Assembly: GCF_003473485.1 (NCBI RefSeq)
Contig: NC_053044.1
Span: 31,996,091-32,060,090 of the forward strand
Direction: 5' to 3'
DNA length: 64,000 nt
Source: Medicago truncatula
Lineage: Eukaryota > Streptophyta > Magnoliopsida > Fabales > Fabaceae
The notes beneath the pieces were generated by a model. The model searched no databases. It was not told the origin of the DNA and saw only the letters and a program-made list of their open reading frames with translations. Below, one piece after another: positions 46,620-59,712 of this stretch; the first letter of the stretch is position 1; every line of letters begins with the position of its first letter. Both the position numbers and the translations under genes were made by a program.

Positions 46620-47309
46620 CAAAAATTGTCTGATAGTAAAAATAATAACCAAGTACATTGTTAGTCTGAACATCATAGGAGAAGAAACATCAGCTCTCAT
46701 TATCGGTTCCTCTCTTTCTCTTTATTTAGGCACTAGCGGTTAGGAGTCAGCTCGGTTCACAATTTTATTTATGTACATGATAGGGTGAGTGGCCATTTTA
46801 TTTTTCCTTATCTCCCCCTTCTTATTTTTCTCATGATTACTTTTCTTTACCAACTTACTTCTATCACTGTGATATTAAAAACACATTGTTGGTGGTACTT
46901 CATGACCTTAAATAAATTGGCCTCCTTTAGGCATTTTCCTTCATAATACTGCTATCTTTTAGAATTGGTTTCCTTCCTCTATTATTAAATTTTTGATAGA
47001 AACATGGCACACTTCACTTTCACCAATATTTTCATTGTTTCTTTCGTATGGGCCAAATCAAGGAACCTGTAGGTTGGCTGTAAGATTACTTTCGCTATTA
47101 TTTTCTAGATGACCTTAATAGTGTAGTTAACTGTAAGATTAAGAAAGTCCAATTGCAATGCTTATAATTTCATTGAAGTACAAGGTTTGAGTACCAATAA
47201 ACAAATGGGTCATTAGTACCAAGAGAACCATGAGAACAATATTGCCTAATTTAAATTACAAAATCAATATGTTGTACATAAACAACAGAACACAATATCT
47301 GAAAATGTA
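46620..47309. repeat. TPS spacer module below copy D, right part
   Basis: Homologous to 34,206-34,905 and 41,130-41,467. It contains the left boundary of tandem unit 2 at 47,131 and presumably the 3' UTR of copy D. No gene is seen. Confidence 0.5.
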
Positions 47310-49580
47310 CTAATTACACCCAACACTAACATTAATCAATGACTTGACATGTTCCTGGAGATTAGAGAGGCTTGGGTTGCTCTTATAGTGGTACATGAGG
47401 GGAACCATTCTTGCAGCATTGAGACAAAAGTTGGAAAATGACGATGAAAACTGATTTGCAACCAGAATTTCTTGATTGAGACATTTCCATTCATTTGAAA
47501 TCATGTGAGCAACATGTCTTTGCACGTCTTCACCGGAAATATCTTGGTGTTCACTCATGTAGCAATCAAGGTATGACCCATCAAGACCATTTTGCTCTCC
47601 ACTCTGCATTCATTCATGGATAATAATTCTTATCATTAGAACTTTACATTTTACAATTGCGTTAATTGGTTGAACAATTTAATCAAATATTTGTTTAATA
47701 TAATTTAGGAGACATATTTCATACCTTAGCTCCTTCTAAATCATCAGAGAGACGAAGAATTTTGGCCACTGAATATATGACATTTGGAAACTTTTCATCC
47801 AAGATATCAATTGTCTCCTTTGTTATACCATTAACATGATCCAACAGGAAGAATGCATGTATAAGCACAACATGAACTCCAGTGCTCACGATTCCATTAT
47901 TCAAGTAATCCTCTGCTCTTGGCAAGTGTCCAGAATTCAACCAATGGGCCTCTTCCATGAAAGCGTTCAATAAGAGTATCCACTGTTTCGCACAAATATT
48001 TTTATATACTCAGTTGTTTGAAAAAATAATTTATATATATGATGAAATAAAGAAGACAGATAGCTAGTGTACCGATTTTTTGAGAGTGTCTATAGGGTTA
48101 AATCCATGCTTTTTGTAGACCATTTCAGCAAAACTATTGGTAATGTCGTAAAGTGCATTCAAAGCTATTTTCATGAAGTTTGGAAGTTGCTCTGTACCAG
48201 TGAATTCCCACCTGAATTAAAAAATTGCATAGTAAGTATTACTGTAAAGCATGAATGTAATATTTATATATATTTGTATATAGGAGGTATATTTTTTATA
48301 GATCATGCGCTACAAACCCTTTGTGGAAAATTATGATATTAAGCCTCACTTAGTTTATGACTATAATTATATATATGAATTAACTAAATTATGAGATGTA
48401 TATATTTATTCAAAATTGAATACCTGTTAACAGCGTCTGTGAATATTGTAAGTTGATCCAATGTCGCGTGAACGTCGAAAATGTCATCAATGACATAAAT
48501 TAGAGAGATAGGTTTGGTGAGCTCAATCCTTTGTTCTGAAAAGTTTGGATCTGTAAAGCATGCCATGGGCCATGTGTACCATTTCAGAGGTTGATACTCC
48601 GAAAACTTCACCTCCTTGGCTAGTCCAAGTTCTTTCCACCATCTATCATTTGAGAGAATAATTACATTAGTGATTTCTATCTAAATTTTGAATAGTTATA
48701 AGGTCAACATAGATTTTTAATTAGAAAACATACTTGGAAACTTCAATGGTCTCATTCTGATTCCTGAACCTAACTATGGTGGAATTGATTTTAGCAAGTT
48801 CCTCTAAACATATCAAATCCTTCTCAGCCTTCAAATCATGGATGAATGTGCTTTTATCCATAAATCTTGACAAGCCATAGTGAAGAGGATTCTGAAGAGT
48901 GTTTACAACATGTATAGCTTCATTATGTTCTTGGTTTCTTGATAGCCAATTATGTAGAAGCTCACGGCAGAGATATCCTACATCGTTAAGACTATCTTCT
49001 CCGTCAATACTTAGTTGTGATGCTTCGTAAAGGGCAATGAGGCCTTTCAAATCCTCACCATGTTTTTCTTCAAACATTCTTTTGTTGCACTTCAAGCTGT
49101 CAAATAAATCTACACAACAATTATAGTTAGTCACTATATTACTAAATACTCCTATAGTAAAATTATGTATTCAAATGTAGAGAGGGTACGAATTAAACTA
49201 ACCTGCATTGACATAGTGGCCTCCTTGTCTCAGCAAGCGGAATGCAAGTGAAAATTCATAGAGTTCATGGCTATTCACAAAATCAATAGGATTGGTGTTC
49301 AATATCAAATGTAGCTTTTCAAGAGCCACTTTGATCTCCTCAGCAAAATAGTGTTCAATGCCAAACCTTTGGATGATATCGATCAAATAAAAACTCTCCA
49401 TCGAATCTTCGATTTTAACAAGTTTCTTATAAACTTGCTTAAATATCAAAGCTTGCTTAACATATGTAACATCCTGAAAAAGTCAAAGTGCAGATTGATC
49501 AGAACATTGAAATAAAGCTATGTTGTAACTAAGTTTAGAATAACTGTATATATTTGTACTTCAGTTAAAATACTTACCAT
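47310..49580 (-). CDS. Terpene synthase copy D, identical protein to B
   Basis: Exons in coding order: 49578-49580, 49203-49473, 48734-49109, 48424-48642, 48073-48211, 47725-47982 and 47310-47603. All visible exon translations equal those of copy B. A one-base difference in an A-run lies upstream of the start codon, near 49,603. With identical promoters and products, B, D and F would act as extra dosage of one enzyme. Confidence 0.88.
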
Positions 49581-49743
49581 TCTAGAAATTAATGCTTTGA
49601 TAATAAACAGACTTGATTCGGTGTTTATAGCTGGGGATTGTTAAGATGATTATTTTGAAGAAATGGGAATGATATGTTGAGCTATTTATAGTTTAACATT
49701 GCACTCGTTTCATATTTGCTCTTTTGAGCTACTGGTAGATTGA

Positions 49744-52700
49744 AGGTCAGCATGTGTATGCAGCATGTGCATTGTAACACATTAATTTATTTAGTTATAA
49801 TATTGATGCATTATGTCGCTGACTTCATGTTGTCTATTCATGACTTTTCAACACTAAATAACAAAACAAATATTAATTTAAAGGAGAACATGTTTCTTTT
49901 ATTAAAATATATAATCAATGCCCATTCTTCCACACAAAAAATGTGCCTTACGTTAATACTTGTTTATTTTGTGAGGCACTCTAGATTGATCTGAATTTGT
50001 TGGTTTAATTTAAAGTTTCTATTGAACATTCAAATATAATATAAAGAATTATGCAAGAACCACACTCTTTTCAACAAACTCTCTTTAGTTGGTTGGATTT
50101 TAAATGGGCCTCACTAAATTAATGGGAGCTACATGATTTAATATAACTCATTTGACTTGCAACAAATTAGAGAATGTGTTGGAGATAGTGTATTAAATAG
50201 TGTGTTACTATCGCTCCTCGTAATGTATTTGTTTAGAAGATAAAGTAAATTGTAAAGGTAAAGAAGCCGCTTTGGTTGATGTTCTTGATAAATTTCTATA
50301 TGATTTTTCTTTATGAGAATGTTAACAACACTCTCTCTAATACTTACTCTCTTATTGGTGGGTAATTTACCTTAATCAATGAGCATTCACCTTTTTAGAT
50401 GGTATCCATAAACTATCTTGACCCCACCAATAAATTGTTCATTTTCATCGGTTGATGGGTAAATTACCCATCATACTTCAAAGGTAATCTAGAAAAAACC
50501 TTATGTTAAATATCCACGTGATCGCTACTTTAAGTGGTACTCATTTCTAAAATATTTGACTTATATTAATTTCATTCAATAAAAAATAAGTGTTAGAGCA
50601 TAGTGTGTTAGAATGAAAATGTTTTTAACATTTCTCTTTTCTTCACTATATAGTAAGAGCAATGCTAGTAACACATATTTTAACACACTTTAATCGGTTA
50701 AAATTCACATGGACCCCAAAAAAGACTCCTAAACATACTCTGCTGAAGCGAAAAAGTGATTCTAAATGAATGCCAATATAACAGTGATTCTATAAAATGT
50801 TTGGTTCATATATATAAACAGAATACATCACACAAAAAGCAAACATATCACATATTCAACTAATTTTCCATATCCACAGCTTGAGTTAAAACCTATGAAG
50901 CATTAACACATACACGATCATGTAACACGTGGACACCGGTAATAATTTGAGAAAATGACAAAATTGAATGTAATTACATGTGTCGGTATCAGAAACAAGC
51001 ATGTGTCAGACACCGGACACGTCTTCCGTTAGAAGTGTCGGTGTTACAAAGGTCAATTTATTTGGGAAATGGAGAGAGAAAGAAGTATATGAAAGACACT
51101 TGTTATTCAATAACATTCAAGTTCAGCGAAAAACTCTAACTAACTTCTAGTCTCTATTAACAACCTTGTAAGCTACATTACAAGCAACAATTACTTCCTA
51201 TTTTCTACTTTGAATTACAATCAACAGAAAGAAAAAACACTAACTCAAGATTCAATTACAAGTGCATCCATATTTTGTTTTCCTTCAGGTTATTTGGTAT
51301 AACATGATTACACATAGGATCCATAAACAGCACCCCCGTATTTACCTTGTCATGAATCATTTATTATAGAATGAAAAATGATATTCTGAGACGAAACTTT
51401 TATGCTTTGTTGATTAATGATTATTAGAACCGAGATGCATATTTTTCCTGTGCTTCACATGTAGTTAAAAATTTGCCAAGAACCATGACCGATCACCCTG
51501 TAATGAGAGTAAACTCTAATTTAATAATGCTTATCACCAGGCCCCTGATTTAATAACTTCATTCCTTTATGGTTTGGTTAGGGTAAGCTTTTAACTTGTT
51601 TAAAATATTAACAGAGCTAGAAAAACAAAAATTTCAGCATAAAAATTTCAGAACTAGACCCTTAATGTTATTTTATGTTTAGTGCAAAAGGGAAATGAGG
51701 ATCTAATGAGATTTTTTAGGTTTTGACTTTTGGTTCTTTGATTTCAAGCTTGGTATTACAGACCTTAGTCTGCACTCTGGAATTTTCAAATATTTAGATA
51801 ATTGCAAGTTTAAAGGAGTTTTGTCAACATGTTGTAACTAGTAATTGTTTGCCTCCTTCCATGGAACCAAAACTCAAAGCAAATGCCCGAGTAATTTTAA
51901 TAACTTCATTCCTTTATGGTTTGGTTAGCTCCTTTCTTCTTTGATGGTCTCTCAGCGTTTCTCTGTTTAACTCTCTCTAAAATAAGTGATATCCGCTGGA
52001 AATGACTTGGAAGCTATTTATACCATGTCTGGTAAGTAACTGCTCACTTAGCCATGCCCAGGCTCACCGTGGCGAGCGAAGCTTTCTTCACCAATGGGTT
52101 TCTGCCACATCAGCAAAGTGGCCCTCAAACCACCTTAGCTCCCGTGGCGAGCTCATGTCTTTCTCAGCCACGCCTTGTTTTTCTGATTTTCCTTGCTCTC
52201 TGTCTACCCTCACTGCAGCTTCGCTATGGCGAGCCTCTTGGCCATGACCTCATTGTGGGCTCGTTGTGGCCATGGTGACAGCATCTGATTTTCTTCACTT
52301 TCTGACTTGCCTTCGCTTTGGTCTCGCTTTGAGCTTGCTTAGCAAACCTCTTGACATATTTTTCTTTCCTTTTTTATCTTAAAGTCCATGGCAAGTGAAT
52401 TTTACCTACATAAATGTTGGTATTAGACATAAAACGCACATATTGCTATTTTTCTATTAATTTGGAGCTTTTACATAGATAATTTGCAAAACAAGTTAAT
52501 AAGTGCCTTAATTATACATGTGATTTATCCAATTTCTGGCACTTACCAACTCGCAAACAAAACCTTGTTGAATTAGAGAGAAAGAACTATATGAAATTAA
52601 AGACACTTGTTATTAAATTAGAGAGAAAGAAGTATATGAAAGACACTTATTATTGAATGGAATTGTTGAGTGAAGAAGTGGTTGTTAAAACTGTGTATTA

Positions 52701-53870
52701 CTCCTTTTATAGAGGAGGATAACACTCACTCACCGTAGTTCCTTGTCAGGCAAGTAACCATTCAAATTAACAACCTTGTAAGCACCATTACAAGAAACAG
52801 CTACTTCCTATTTTATAGTTTGAATTACAATCGATAGAAATAAAAAAACACTAACCCAAGATTCAATAACTGTGCTTTGGTATACCACGATTACACATAG
52901 GCTCCATAAACAACACCCTGGAATTTAGCTGGTGATGAATCATTGAATAGTTCAGAAACAAGCGAGGTTTTGTCTGTCTTGGCTGGGTCATGAAATGTTG
53001 CTACAGAGAGCCTTGCTCTATCATAATACAATGCTAGTCAGCCACATATCCTATAAAAGCTTGGTTTCATGTATGGATATTGTTGTAAACTCAAAAATCA
53101 CTATGAATGAAAGATAATATTTTGATATGAAACTTTTATTCTTTCATACATAGATACATGAGCAAACATCCTATACAAGCATGGCATATTTTCTTGTGCT
53201 TCACGTGAAGTTATGGGTTTTCTATGAACCTTGACCCAACCACACTCAACGTCCTTCCTACAATGATCTTAAACACAATCAGAAAAACACAATTGTTCGC
53301 ATGATTAGTCGTAATTGAAAGCTTGCCTCGATGTCTAAATAAGTAAATTACATTATTGAATAATTGACTTGCACTGATTAATTGGATCTCAGTAATGTGA
53401 TGACACTCAGAAACTCTTAGTTTCATGTACTTTAGTCACCTTGACAACATGGTATAAGATTCATTTTAGTCATGTGGCACAAGAACTGTTTCTTTTTTTC
53501 TTAAAAGGGATTTTACACAAAATATTTCTGACAGTAAAAATAACAACCAAGTAACACTGTTAGTCTGAACATCACAGGGGCACCATGGTATAAGATTTTT
53601 AGTCATGTGGCACCATTTAGGCATTTTCCTTCATAATTTAGTAATGCATCTTCAGCTTATTACTAGAGCCCTGAAGTACAATAGCAGTTAGCTGGAAGAT
53701 TAAGAAAGTCCAATTGCAATGCCTATAATTTCATTGAAATACAAGGTTTGAGTACAAATAAACAAATGGGAAATTAGTACCAAGCGAACAATGAAAACAA
53801 TATTTCCTAATTTAAATTACAAAATCAATATGTTGTGCAGAAACAACATAACACAATGTTTGAAAATGTA
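49744..53870. other. Spacer between TPS D and E, copy of 37,340-41,467
   Basis: Same contents as in unit 1: the MITE-like element (about 50,317-50,643), LTR scraps (about 51,068-51,228 and 52,563-52,843), the GC-richer island (51,993-52,363) and the TPS spacer module (from 52,883). No gene is seen. Confidence 0.6.
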
Positions 53871-56046
53871 CTAATTGCGTCCAACACCAACGTTAATCAA
53901 TGACTTGACATGTTCCTGGAGATTAGAGAGGCTTGGATTGCTCTTATAGTGGTACATGAGGGGAACCATTCTAGCAGCATTCAGACAAAAGTTGGAAAAT
54001 GATGATGAAAACTGATTTGCAACCAGAATTTCTTGATTGAGAAATTTCCATTCATTTGAAATCATGTGAGCAACATGTCCTTGCACGTCTTCACTGGAAA
54101 TATCTTGGTGTTCACTCATGTAGCAATCAAGGTATGACCCATCAAGACCATTTTGATCTCCACTCTGCATTCATCCATGATAATTCTTATCATTAGAACT
54201 TTACATTTAACAATCGAGTTAAGTGGTTGAACAATTTAATCGAATACTTGTTTAATATTCTAATTTAGGAGACATATTTCATACCTTAGCTCCTTCTAAA
54301 TCATCAGAGAGACGAAGAATTTTTGCCACTGAATATATGACATTTGGAAACTTTTCATCCAAGATATCAATTGTTTGCTTTGTTATACCATTAACATGAT
54401 CCAACAGGAAGAATGCATGTTCAAGCACAACATGCACTCCAGTGCTCACAATTCCATTGTTCAAGTAATCCTCTGCCTTTGGTAAGTGACCAGAATTCAA
54501 CCAATGAGCCTCTTCCATGAAAGCGTTCAATAAGCGTATCCACTGTTTCACCAAAATAATTTTATATATACTCAGTCATTTGAAAGAATAATTTATATAT
54601 ATGATAAAATATAAAAGACGGTTAGTTAGTATACCGATTTTTTAAGAGTATCTATAGGGTTGAATCCATGCTTCTTGTAGACCTTTTCAGCAAAATTATT
54701 GGTAATGTCGTAAAGTGCATTCAAAGATATTTTCATGAACTTTGGAAGTAGCTCTGTGCCAGTGATTTCCCACCTGAATCAAAAATCATTTCATAGTAAG
54801 TATCAAAGTGAAGCATCAATGTAATATTTGTATATCTTTGCAGAGGCATATGTATGTATTAATGAGATGTATATAATTATTCAAAATTTAATACCTGTTA
54901 ACAGCGTCTGTGAATATTGTCAGTTGATCTAATGTCGCGTGAACATCGAAAATGTCATCAATGACATAAATTAAAGAGATAGGTTTGGTGAGCTCAATCC
55001 TTTGTTCGGAAAAGTTTGGATCTGTAAAGCATGCCATCGGCCATGTGTACCATTTGAGAGGTTGATACCCCGAAAACTTCACCTCCTTGTCTAGTCCAAG
55101 TTCTTTCCACCATCTGTCATTTGAGAGAACAATTACGTTAGTGATCTCTATCTAAATTTTGAATAGTTTTAAGTTCAACATAGAGTTTTAATTAGAAAAC
55201 ATACTTGGAAACTTCAGTGGTCTCATTCTGATTCATGAACCTAACTATGGTGGAGTTGATTTTAGCAAGTTCCTCTAAACATATCAAATCCTTCTCTTCC
55301 TTCAAATCATGATTGAATGTGCTTTTATCCATAAATCTTGACAAGCCATAGTGAAGTGGATTCTGAAGAGTGTTTGCAACATATAAAGCATCCTTATGTT
55401 CTTGGTTTCTTGACAACCATGCATGTAGAAGCTCACAACAAAGGTATCCTACATCGTTAAGACAATCTTCTCCTTCAATACTTAGTTGCGATGCTTCGTA
55501 AAGGGCAATGAGACCTTTCACATCCTCACCATGTTTTTCTTCGAACATTCTTTTTGTACACTTCAAGTTGTCAAACAAATCTACACAACAATTATAGTTA
55601 GGCACTATATTACTAATTAATACTAGTAAACTCGTATATATTCAAATGTAGTGAGGGTATGTATTAAACAAACCTGGATTTACGTAATGGCCTCCTTGTC
55701 TCAGCAAGCGGAATGCAAGTGCAACTTCATAGAGTTCATGGCTACTCACAAAATCAATTATAGGATTGGTGTTTAATATCAAATGTAGCTTTTCAAGAGC
55801 CACTTTGATCTCCTCAGCAAAGTAGTGTTCAATGCCAAACCTTTGGATAATATCTATCAAATAAAAACTCTCCATGGGATCTTCGATTTTAACAAGTTTC
55901 TTATAAACTTGCTTAAATATCAAAGCTTGTTTGACATATGTAGCATCCTGAAAATGTAAAAGTGCAGATTGATCAGTACTTTGAAATAAAATATTTTAAA
56001 TTTGAACAGCTGTATATATTTGTACTTCAATTAAAATACTTACCAT
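53871..56046 (-). CDS. Terpene synthase copy E, identical protein to C
   Basis: Exons in coding order: 56044-56046, 55674-55947, 55205-55580, 54895-55113, 54635-54773, 54285-54542 and 53871-54164. Exon translations match copy C residue for residue. It lies 12,403 bases from C with the same splice sites and promoter. Confidence 0.88.
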
Positions 56047-58741
56047 TCTGGAAATTAATGCTTTGATAGTAAATTAAAACAGACTTGATTCAGTGTTTAT
56101 AGCTGGGGATATTGTTAAGATGTGAAGATGATTATTTTGAAGAAATGGGAATGATATGTGGAGCTATTTATAGTTTAACATTGCACACGATTCTTATTTG
56201 TTATTTTGGGTTACTGAATGATTGAAGGTCAACATATGTATGCTGCATATGTGTATTGTAACACATTAATTTATTAGTAGTTTTTCTTTTGTATTTATTA
56301 GTTATATTTTGCCAATGCTTGTTATAGTAGTTTTTTTTTGGTAGAAGTTATAGTATGTTGTTGATGTGCTGTTGTCTATTCATGACTATTTAACATTAAT
56401 TAAATAACAACGATTAATTTAAAGAACATGTTTCTTGTTTATTTTGTGAGAGGCTAACATGCATGATTTTTACTTATAAAATAGTAGTAATACGTGGAAT
56501 AAGAATGAAACATAAAATACATCACTGAGTTAGTATAGTGTTGCTTCTATTAATGAGCTTAAGGTCAATTTTGACGTGAGTTCATCTCAGTAAATTGTTT
56601 TTTTTTTTTTTTATCTCTCTTTTAATCAAATAAATGATATTCATATACTTTTTGAGTGTTCATTCGTATAATTTTGTGATTAGGCCATCTTAGCATAATA
56701 TTTTTTGTTTTGATCTCCGGTCTTTGTGTGATGTTTTTTGATTTTTTTCGTTTTAATTCGTTGTTTATTTCATTAAAGTTAAAAGGTTATCTTAATCCAA
56801 TGAAGATTCAACCAATAATTTTTGTGTCGTCATTGTTTTCAATCATATTTACTGGTTTATATACTTTGTTGTTTTATACTATTAATATGGATATTGTGAA
56901 TTTGTTCGCAACTTCATTGTTTTTTATTTTATTTTAGCGACGTAATGTATTGATGTATATCAACTTGAATGAATAATAGTTTATTTTGTCGTCAACAATA
57001 ATAATTATAATAAGGTTTAGATAAGATTTTAATTTTGTAAATATAATATTCATTGTAAAAACCTTATTTTTATTTTTAGTCCTTGCAAACATGCAACTTT
57101 TTGTTTTTGGTCCCTTGTTCTTTTGCTTAGTCCATGCAAACTTGGTTTATTTATGTAATTTGTCCTTCCAAATATGCGTCATTTGAGTTTTTCGTCCTTG
57201 AAATAGCTAATCTTTACAAATAGCCATTCTATTTACTAATCAATTTAGTTTTGGTTCTTAATCTCATTTTCTAGCTGACGTGGAATGTGATTACTGACAT
57301 GACACACGTTGACTGGGAAACAATGAGGATGAGTCAGCAAATAACACTTGAATGGACATCTTTGCCCTTAATATGTATAGGAAAAGACAAAAAAACCTTC
57401 TTGCTTCTCCTAAACTTGCTTCAATCTTCTTCTCCAAGATCAGTTCGTCATCTCTTCCGCTCTCTCCACACCAGTTCAAGCTCGTCAACAATTGAAAAAT
57501 CCGTAACGAACAGAAAGAAAAGCTTTGAAGTTTTAATTTTCTTTCTTCATTGCCATCGTCTTTGCCTTTGTATTCAGCTACATAACCTATAGTTGAAGAA
57601 AATAAAACAATCGTTTATTGGAGAAAGATTAAGCTTGAAATCAACATTAGAAGATTCTGAGAAACCTCTCTTTCCACAACTATTTTTAACCAGGGATTCT
57701 TCGTTATCACTTTATCTGGGAAGATTGAGTCGTAATTCCACCGACAAGGTGGCCACCGTCGCCCCTCGACTTCTCTAACACTTCTTCCCTTTCTTAAATT
57801 TTTGGTTCTGCCTCGATAGAGTAAGAGCATCCACAATGGGTCTTATGTGTACACATCACTAAAACTGTGCATTACTCCTTTTATAGATGAGAATAACACT
57901 CACTAACCGAAGTTACTTGTCAGGCAAGTAACCATTCAAATTAACAACCTTGTAAGCTACATTACAAGCAACAGATACTTCCTATTTTCTAGTTTGAATT
58001 ACAATCAACAGAATAAAAAAGACTAACTCAAGATTCAAAAGCTGTGCTTTGGTATATACACATAGGCTCCATAAACAACACCCTGGTATTTAGCTGGTGA
58101 TGAATCATTGATTAGTTCAGAAACAAGGGTGGTTTTGACTGTCTTAACTGGGTTGATGAAGTGTTGCCACAGAGAGCCTTGCTTTATCAAAATAAATCAA
58201 ACTTGTTGACAACTTCAAGTTCACGAATGAGTCATTTATCAGGAAAATATAAAGAAGTCGCTAACCGCCATAATACAATGCTAGCCAGCCACATATCCTA
58301 CAAAAGCTTGATTTCATGTATTGATATTGTTGTTAACTCAAAAATCATTAAAGAATGAAGATAAACTTTGAAATTAAACTTTTATGCTTTCATGTATAGA
58401 TACATGAGCAAACATCGTACAAAAGCATGTCATATTTTTTTGTGCTTCACGTGAAGTTATGAGTTTTCAATGAACCTTGACCCGACCACACTCAACGTCC
58501 ATCTGGCAATGATCGTAAACACAATCAGAAAAACACAATTGTTCGCATAATTAGTTTTAATTGAATAATTGACTTGCACTGATTAATTGGATCTCAGCAA
58601 TGTGATGACAGTCAGAAACTCTTACCAAACCTTTAAAATGTAGTGTCATGTACTTTAGTCACCTAGCAACATGGTATAAGATTCATTTTAGTCACGTGGC
58701 ACAAGAACTGTTTCTTTTTTTCTTAGAAGGGATTTTACACA

Positions 58742-59022
58742 TGTTAAACTGTGTAATTACTAGAAACAATAGATAGCTTGTAGAGCAAGGTATCCTGCCA
58801 TACCAAGGAACTTTACCATGCACTGGCTTTAGATGATTCTAGTCCTAGCTAATAGTTAGTTACAATTAGTTATGATTATATGAAGCTATATATAGCTATG
58901 TTGTAACAAACTCTTTTCAGTTGAATGAATCAATAGATTTTCTCTCATTTTCTCTATTTCTTCTTCCTCAAGCTTCTACATTTTCTCTGAATTCACCATG
59001 ATTATGGTGAAGTTTATGAACA
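58742..59022. mobile_element. Duplicate of the 281-base solo-LTR-like insertion
   Basis: Copy of 46,339-46,619 carried along by the 12.4-kb duplication, with the same flanks, so it was in place before the array expanded. Confidence 0.5.
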
Positions 59023-59712
59023 CAAAAATTGTCTGATAGTAAAAATAATAACCAAGTACATTGTTAGTCTGAACATCATAGGAGAAGAAACATCAGCTCT
59101 CATTATCGGTTCCTCTCTTTCTCTTTATTTAGGCACTAGCGGTTAGGAGTCAGCTCGGTTCACAATTTTATTTATGTACATGATAGGGTGAGTGGCCATT
59201 TTATTTTTCCTTATCTCCCCCTTCTTATTTTTCTCATGATTACTTTTCTTTACCAACTTACTTCTATCACTGTGATATTAAAAACACATTGTTGGTGGTA
59301 CTTCATGACCTTAAATAAATTGGCCTCCTTTAGGCATTTTCCTTCATAATACTGCTATCTTTTAGAATTGGTTTCCTTCCTCTATTATTAAATTTTTGAT
59401 AGAAACATGGCACACTTCACTTTCACCAATATTTTCATTGTTTCTTTCGTATGGGCCAAATCAAGGAACCTGTAGGTTGGCTGTAAGATTACTTTCGCTA
59501 TTATTTTCTAGATGACCTTAATAGTGTAGTTAACTGTAAGATTAAGAAAGTCCAATTGCAATGCTTATAATTTCATTGAAGTACAAGGTTTGAGTACCAA
59601 TAAACAAATGGGTCATTAGTACCAAGAGAACCATGAGAACAATATTGCCTAATTTAAATTACAAAATCAATATGTTGTACATAAACAACAGAACACAATA
59701 TCTGAAAATGTA

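Larger units (their letters stand above)
34727..47130. repeat. 12.4-kb tandem unit 1 (TPS B and C)
   Basis: The offset between equivalent points is 12,404 bases to unit 2, or 12,403 beyond about 37,200, where one A is missing in unit 2. In the stretches I compared by eye the units differ at only four places: an A-run near 37,200, and single bases near 40,792, 44,302 and 45,899. The unit carries one B-type and one C-type TPS gene plus their spacers. Confidence 0.93.
47131..59533. repeat. 12.4-kb tandem unit 2 (TPS D and E)
   Basis: Direct head-to-tail continuation of unit 1, same gene order and orientation. The left junction sequence differs from that of unit 1 just before 34,727 but is the same as at the start of unit 3. 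This is what unequal crossing-over within homologous TPS 3' flanks would leave. Confidence 0.93.
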